Translations under genes and position numbers: made by a program
Assembly: GCA_003555185.1 (NCBI GenBank)
Contig: PWFZ01000295.1
Location: 1-9,814 of the forward strand
Origin: Balneolaceae bacterium
Lineage (GTDB): Bacteria; Bacteroidota; Rhodothermia; Balneolales; Balneolaceae
DNA: 9,814 bases
Reading direction: 5' to 3'
Part shown: in pieces, positions 7,059 to 9,814 of the stretch
Numbering within the stretch: the first letter of the stretch is position 1
How the letters are laid out: the number at the start of each line of letters is the position of its first letter
The notes under the pieces: model-generated
The model's input: the letters and a program-made list of their open reading frames with translations, nothing else
The model's database searches: none
Told to the model about the DNA's origin: nothing

Positions 7059-7736
7059 ATGAAGTTGCCAAATGGTGAAATTGTCATTTCGGAAATGTCT
7101 CCCTACGACTTGCGAAATCTGATTCAAACTGGCGAAGGAACATTTCTTGAATTCAAACGCACAGTACCCACACCCGAAAAAATTGCTCGTGAAATCTCCG
7201 CCTTTGCTAACTCTAAAGGCGGAACCATACTTATTGGTGTAGATGATAATCTGACAATTGTAGGGGTAAATGAATATTTTGAGGAAGAGTTTTTACTCCT
7301 GAAAGCAGCCAATGATTGCTGTGTACCTCCGGTTCCCATAGAAATTGAGCTTATTCACATCGACGGCTTAGAAGTGCTTATCGTTCGTGTTCCGGAATCG
7401 GGTACTAAACCGATCTACAACAAAAACAAACGTAAACGCAGGGTGTATGTTCGTAGAAAAGACTCGAGTGTACTTGCCAGTGATGAAGTCACTGAAGTTC
7501 TAAAGCAGACTTACTCAGGTCAAGGAGTCACATTCGAGTATGGTAAAAACGAACAGATTTTATTCCGGTATTTAAATGAATATGGTGAAATAACCGTCTC
7601 CGGATTCGCTAATTTAATCAATCAAACCAGTTATAGAGCCTCGAAAATTTTGGTTAACTTAGTGAGTGCGGGAATTCTGAATCTTTTCACTAAAGATGAA
7701 GTTGATTATTACACGTTTTCCCACCGAACCAAATAG
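7059..7736 (+). CDS. AlbA_2/Schlafen-like putative DNA-binding protein with C-terminal winged helix
   Basis: This is a 225-residue cytoplasmic protein of unknown role. Residues about 14-148 form an AlbA_2 (Schlafen AlbA_2-type) domain. The hallmarks are TFLEFKRTV (28-36), then EISAFANSKGGTILIGVDD (45-63), a basic stretch NKNKRKRRVYVRRKD (121-135) and the conserved strand LEVLIVRVPES. Residues 165-223 look like a winged helix: a helix QILFRYLNEYG, ITVSGFANLINQTSYRASKI resembling a turn and recognition helix, and a wing ending DYYTFSHR. Such proteins are often annotated as predicted transcriptional regulators or ATP-binding proteins. The role may be nucleic-acid binding or RNA cleavage, as in some Schlafens. 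ATG 7059 is preferred over TTG 7050. The gene sits 55 bases after gpsA and 12 bases before the Fe-S carrier, suggesting one operon. It might regulate the cluster, which is inference only. Confidence 0.8.
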   Translation: MKLPNGEIVISEMSPYDLRNLIQTGEGTFLEFKRTVPTPEKIAREISAFANSKGGTILIGVDDNLTIVGVNEYFEEEFLLLKAANDCCVPPVPIEIELIHIDGLEVLIVRVPESGTKPIYNKNKRKRRVYVRRKDSSVLASDEVTEVLKQTYSGQGVTFEYGKNEQILFRYLNEYGEITVSGFANLINQTSYRASKILVNLVSAGILNLFTKDEVDYYTFSHRTK

Positions 7737-7748
7737 TAAAAAGTAACA

Positions 7749-8198
7749 ATGGCAGTTAAAGACGAAAATTTAGATGATGTAATCTCATCATTAATTGACA
7801 TCGAACCGGAAGATTCTGATGAATCTAAAGGAATGCCCGGTTTTCCGGAAGTATCCGGTGAAGTAAGCGACGACCCTATAAACCTTACAGAAAGGGCAGC
7901 GCGTCAAATCAATAAAATCAAAGGGAAAGAAAACCTTGGTGATGACTTATACCTTCGTGTAGCTGTTGAAGGTGGCGGTTGCTCCGGTCTGAGCTATAAA
8001 CTTGGATTTGATATTCGCACCGATGAAGACAATCTGTACGAGTGCAAAGGGATTGAAGTGGTGGTAGATCCAAAACATATTATGTATCTGGATGGAATTG
8101 AGATCGACTATCCTGATGGTTTGGACGCCCGTGGATTCACGTTCGAAAACCCAAATGCAAGTGAAGCATGCGGTTGCGGAACGTCCTTTGCGGTTTGA
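7749..8198 (+). CDS. A-type iron-sulfur carrier (IscA/ErpA/HesB family) with acidic N-terminal extension
   Basis: This protein delivers Fe-S clusters to target enzymes. The HesB-like domain occupies about residues 44-149: INLTERAARQINKI, then VEGGGCSGLSYKL with C78, and the C-terminal ACGCGTSF with C141 and C143. These three cysteines are the known cluster ligands. Most family members are about 105-120 residues. Here some 40 extra N-terminal residues are rich in Asp and Glu (for example DIEPEDSDES) and look disordered. An internal ATG (residue 29) would not remove the whole extension and its AAGGA is directly adjacent, so ATG 7749 is kept. I cannot separate IscA from ErpA by sequence. LipA, encoded upstream, is a [4Fe-4S] enzyme and a plausible client. 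It ends the plus-strand run, converging with hslO. Confidence 0.92.
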   Translation: MAVKDENLDDVISSLIDIEPEDSDESKGMPGFPEVSGEVSDDPINLTERAARQINKIKGKENLGDDLYLRVAVEGGGCSGLSYKLGFDIRTDEDNLYECKGIEVVVDPKHIMYLDGIEIDYPDGLDARGFTFENPNASEACGCGTSFAV

Positions 8199-8362
8199 TT
8201 GACACGTCTGAGTTTCTTTCAAATTAGTTCGATAAACCGCTCTTCTTGCCCGGCTTTCGAGTCAATGTTGCAGGAGTTCAAATTTTGCAGTTCAGCGTAT
8301 TCATCAAAAATTGCACTCATCTGAAGAATTTAGCTTTTCTAACTTAATCTTCAGAGGGATTT
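8199..8362. other. Convergent intergenic sequence, no gene seen
   Basis: First part of the 302-base gap between the Fe-S carrier and hslO. No open frame of note occurs on either strand. A loose hairpin (CTGAAGA 8321-8327 with TCTTCAG 8348-8354, 20-nt loop) is present but has no T run. The remainder of the gap is taken by the two repeat elements at 8363-8420 and 8451-8484. Confidence 0.5.
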
Positions 8363-8420
8363 GCCACGAAGTCACGACGGCACTAAGATTCACGAAGAGG
8401 CTTAGTGTCCTCGTGGTGAA
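8363..8420. repeat. CACGAAG-type inverted intergenic repeat
   Basis: The left part holds CCACGAAG, CACGACGGCACTAAG and CACGAAGAGG. The right part is CTTAGTG followed by TCCTCGTGGTGA. CACTAAG (8381-8387) pairs perfectly with CTTAGTG (8401-8407), and pairing continues outward to 8372/8416 with one mismatch and two wobbles. From memory, CACGAAG-rich dyads of this style are common intergenic repeats in several bacterial phyla including Bacteroidota. That is unverified here. It may act as an mRNA 3' stabiliser. Confidence 0.55.
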
Positions 8421-8450
8421 ATAAAGGGGACTTTTGGGCCCAATTCAGTG

Positions 8451-8484
8451 AGACTTGACAGGTTTTCCAAAACCTGTCAGGTCT
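8451..8484. terminator. Long hairpin between convergent genes, possible bidirectional terminator
   Basis: AGACTTGACAGGTTTT (8451-8466) pairs with AAAACCTGTCAGGTCT (8469-8484), giving a 16-bp stem with one G-T wobble and a two-base loop. It lies 17 bases after the hslO stop and 253 bases after the Fe-S carrier stop, between converging transcripts. No T run follows on either strand, so classical intrinsic termination is doubtful. It may instead be a repeat-family palindrome or an RNA end protector. Similar GACAGGTTTT dyads recur, as I recall, in Bacteroidota. Confidence 0.5.
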
Positions 8485-8500
8485 TGATCAATCACACTAT

Positions 8501-9403
8501 TCAGTTTAATTTCGCTTTCGCTGTTTTAACTATTTGATGTATTTCACTTTCCGAGACGGTAAGACGGCTCCCGCAATAATGGCACACTACTTCCTGACTC
8601 TCGCCCTCCATATCTTTTAACTCCTCATAGCTAAGCATGGAAAGTGCATTCTTAAACTTTTTGGGAGAACACCTGCAGAAAAAATCCACCGGCTGACGAT
8701 CCAATTCTTTTACCTCAAAAGGCTTTGCTGCAAGATGCATGATATCATCTATATATTTTTCATCCTCCAGCAAATCGGCAATTGGCGGCAGTTCCGATAC
8801 AGTTTCTTGTAGTGCCGCCATGGGGTCTTCTTCCGCCTCTGGCATACGCTGTATAAGTAACCCGCCGGATTGTTTAACATTCCCGTCATCATCCAATGAC
8901 ACATCAAGTAATACTGCAGAAAGCACTTGCTCTGACTGAGCCAAAAAATGAGCAACATCAGAAATGATGTCACCTTTCACCAACTGTATGGTGCTGGTTC
9001 TGGGTTCCGCCTCGTTGTAAAGAATCTTTGAAACAGTGAGCAGCCCTATTCCTAATCCGTCACTAATCTCCACTTCAGGGTGCTTGTAGTCGAGAACTGC
9101 TTTGGGATGCTGAACATACCCACGCATTTCTCCCACTCTATTAGCTTCGGCAGATATAATTCCCACAGGACCGTTTCCCTCGAAACGCATTTTTATCCTC
9201 TCCTCTCCTTTCAACTCCGATGCCAAAAGCATGGCTGAAGTCATGGCACGACCCAAAAGAACTGTATTTAATAGTGAGAGCTTGTGATTCTCTTTGGCTG
9301 TCTGAATTACATCCGTAGTTTTTACCACGCTGATTTTAAACTGTCCTTTTACATCGATCCCTTTTATGAGTCGATCTTTGAACTGAAAACTTTTTAAAGA
9401 CAT
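8501..9403 (-). CDS. hslO: Redox-regulated chaperone Hsp33
   Basis: Hsp33 is a cytoplasmic holdase that switches on under oxidative stress plus unfolding, when its C-terminal zinc site is oxidised. The 300-residue protein has the N-terminal core, with LGRAMTSAMLLASELKGEER (50-69), MRFEGNGPVGIISAEA (72-87) and GEMRGYV. The acidic linker region and zinc domain follow, with C243-x-C245 (FFCRCS) and C274-x-x-C277 (CHYCGS), so all four zinc cysteines are present. Length matches the family. The minus-strand leader has no Shine-Dalgarno and no promoter I would defend. It converges with the Fe-S carrier gene. Oxidative stress damages Fe-S proteins too, but no shared regulation is shown. Confidence 0.96.
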   Translation of the reverse strand: MSLKSFQFKDRLIKGIDVKGQFKISVVKTTDVIQTAKENHKLSLLNTVLLGRAMTSAMLLASELKGEERIKMRFEGNGPVGIISAEANRVGEMRGYVQHPKAVLDYKHPEVEISDGLGIGLLTVSKILYNEAEPRTSTIQLVKGDIISDVAHFLAQSEQVLSAVLLDVSLDDDGNVKQSGGLLIQRMPEAEEDPMAALQETVSELPPIADLLEDEKYIDDIMHLAAKPFEVKELDRQPVDFFCRCSPKKFKNALSMLSYEELKDMEGESQEVVCHYCGSRLTVSESEIHQIVKTAKAKLN

Positions 9404-9611
9404 CTGAACTGTACTTAAATTTGTTCTAAAACTGATTGAGGGGGATGTTTATGAATACACCCCAAATTTTTCACACCAACCGGCGGAAAACTTATTCTTT
9501 GTATAACGAGCTCAATACTATAACAAATAGATGAGCTGTTTGCGTTTACAAAAATAAAGAGAATTTGAGTCACATCAACACAATCATTTCCCCAATTAAT
9601 ATACCTTAAAT

Positions 9612-9645
9612 AATAAAGGCTGTCGGATTAGGACAGCCTTTATTT
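9612..9645 (-). terminator. Intrinsic terminator of the right-edge gene
   Basis: A perfect 13-bp stem (AATAAAGGCTGTC at 9612-9624, GACAGCCTTTATT at 9632-9644) has a 7-base loop. It starts 34 bases after the stop of the minus-strand gene at 9679-9814 and runs into TTTATTATTT on that strand, a good terminator. The T-rich arm on the other strand might also stop plus-strand transcripts. It isolates hslO from the upstream gene. Confidence 0.85.
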
Positions 9646-9678
9646 GGCAGAAATTCATCAAACAGAATCAGATTTAGC

Positions 9679-9814
9679 TCATCTTCTGTCGCGCTTAAAC
9701 ATCTCCCCCATTCTGCCTGAATAATTACTTTGTGATGTGTACACATTCTGAATAGAACCAATACTATTTATTCTCTCTTCAGCCAATTTGTTGGATGCCG
9801 CCACGGTGGTAATG
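9679..9814 (-). CDS. C-terminal end of an unidentified protein (partial)
   Basis: An open frame enters from the right edge on the minus strand and gives 44 residues before TGA at 9681-9679. The end reads YSGRMGEMFKRDRR. The segment is polar, with a helix-like stretch (NKLAEERINSIGSIQNVY) and a basic tail, and shows no membrane segment. A convincing terminator 34 bases downstream supports a real gene ending here. I do not recognise the family, and the 5' part is outside the window. Confidence 0.6.
   Translation of the reverse strand, partial: ITTVAASNKLAEERINSIGSIQNVYTSQSNYSGRMGEMFKRDRR

Noticed and set aside
9500..9540. hslO promoter on the minus strand (TTGTTA and TATACA boxes)
   Set aside because: Spacing is only 15 bases and the match is weak in AT-rich sequence, so it cannot be told from chance.

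Overview
The window is a stretch of ordinary bacterial chromosome, most likely from Balneolota or a nearby Bacteroidota-like lineage. This placement is an inference. It rests on protein style, start codons that lack Shine-Dalgarno sequences, and intergenic repeats of kinds I associate with Bacteroidota. No marker gene confirms it.

Layout, left to right. Positions 1-117 hold nothing firm. A 133-bp tandem repeat (two full copies and a shortened third, 118-478) ends five bases short of the stop codon of a minus-strand MFS drug/metabolite antiporter (484-1737). A 237-bp divergent intergenic region follows. Then come plus-strand genes: dihydrolipoyl dehydrogenase (lpdA) with a textbook terminator, lipB, lipA, plsY, gpsA, an AlbA_2/Schlafen-like putative DNA-binding protein, and an A-type iron-sulfur carrier. 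The 302-bp convergent gap at 8199-8500 holds two inverted-repeat elements. hslO (Hsp33) lies on the minus strand. The right edge carries a terminator and the C-terminus of an unidentified minus-strand gene.

Two functional themes stand out. The first is lipoate biology: LipB transfers octanoate to lipoyl domains, LipA inserts sulfur using two Fe-S clusters, Lpd reoxidises the lipoyl arm, and an Fe-S carrier of the type that can supply LipA is encoded nearby. The second is phospholipid initiation: GpsA makes glycerol-3-phosphate and PlsY acylates it, and the two genes overlap by four bases.

I found no defence system, mobile element or clearly new multi-gene system. The points most worth a second look are the 133-bp array, the leader of plsY (a LacI-type palindrome on the start codon, preceded by competing hairpins), the AlbA_2 gene between housekeeping genes, and the acidic N-terminal extension of the Fe-S carrier.
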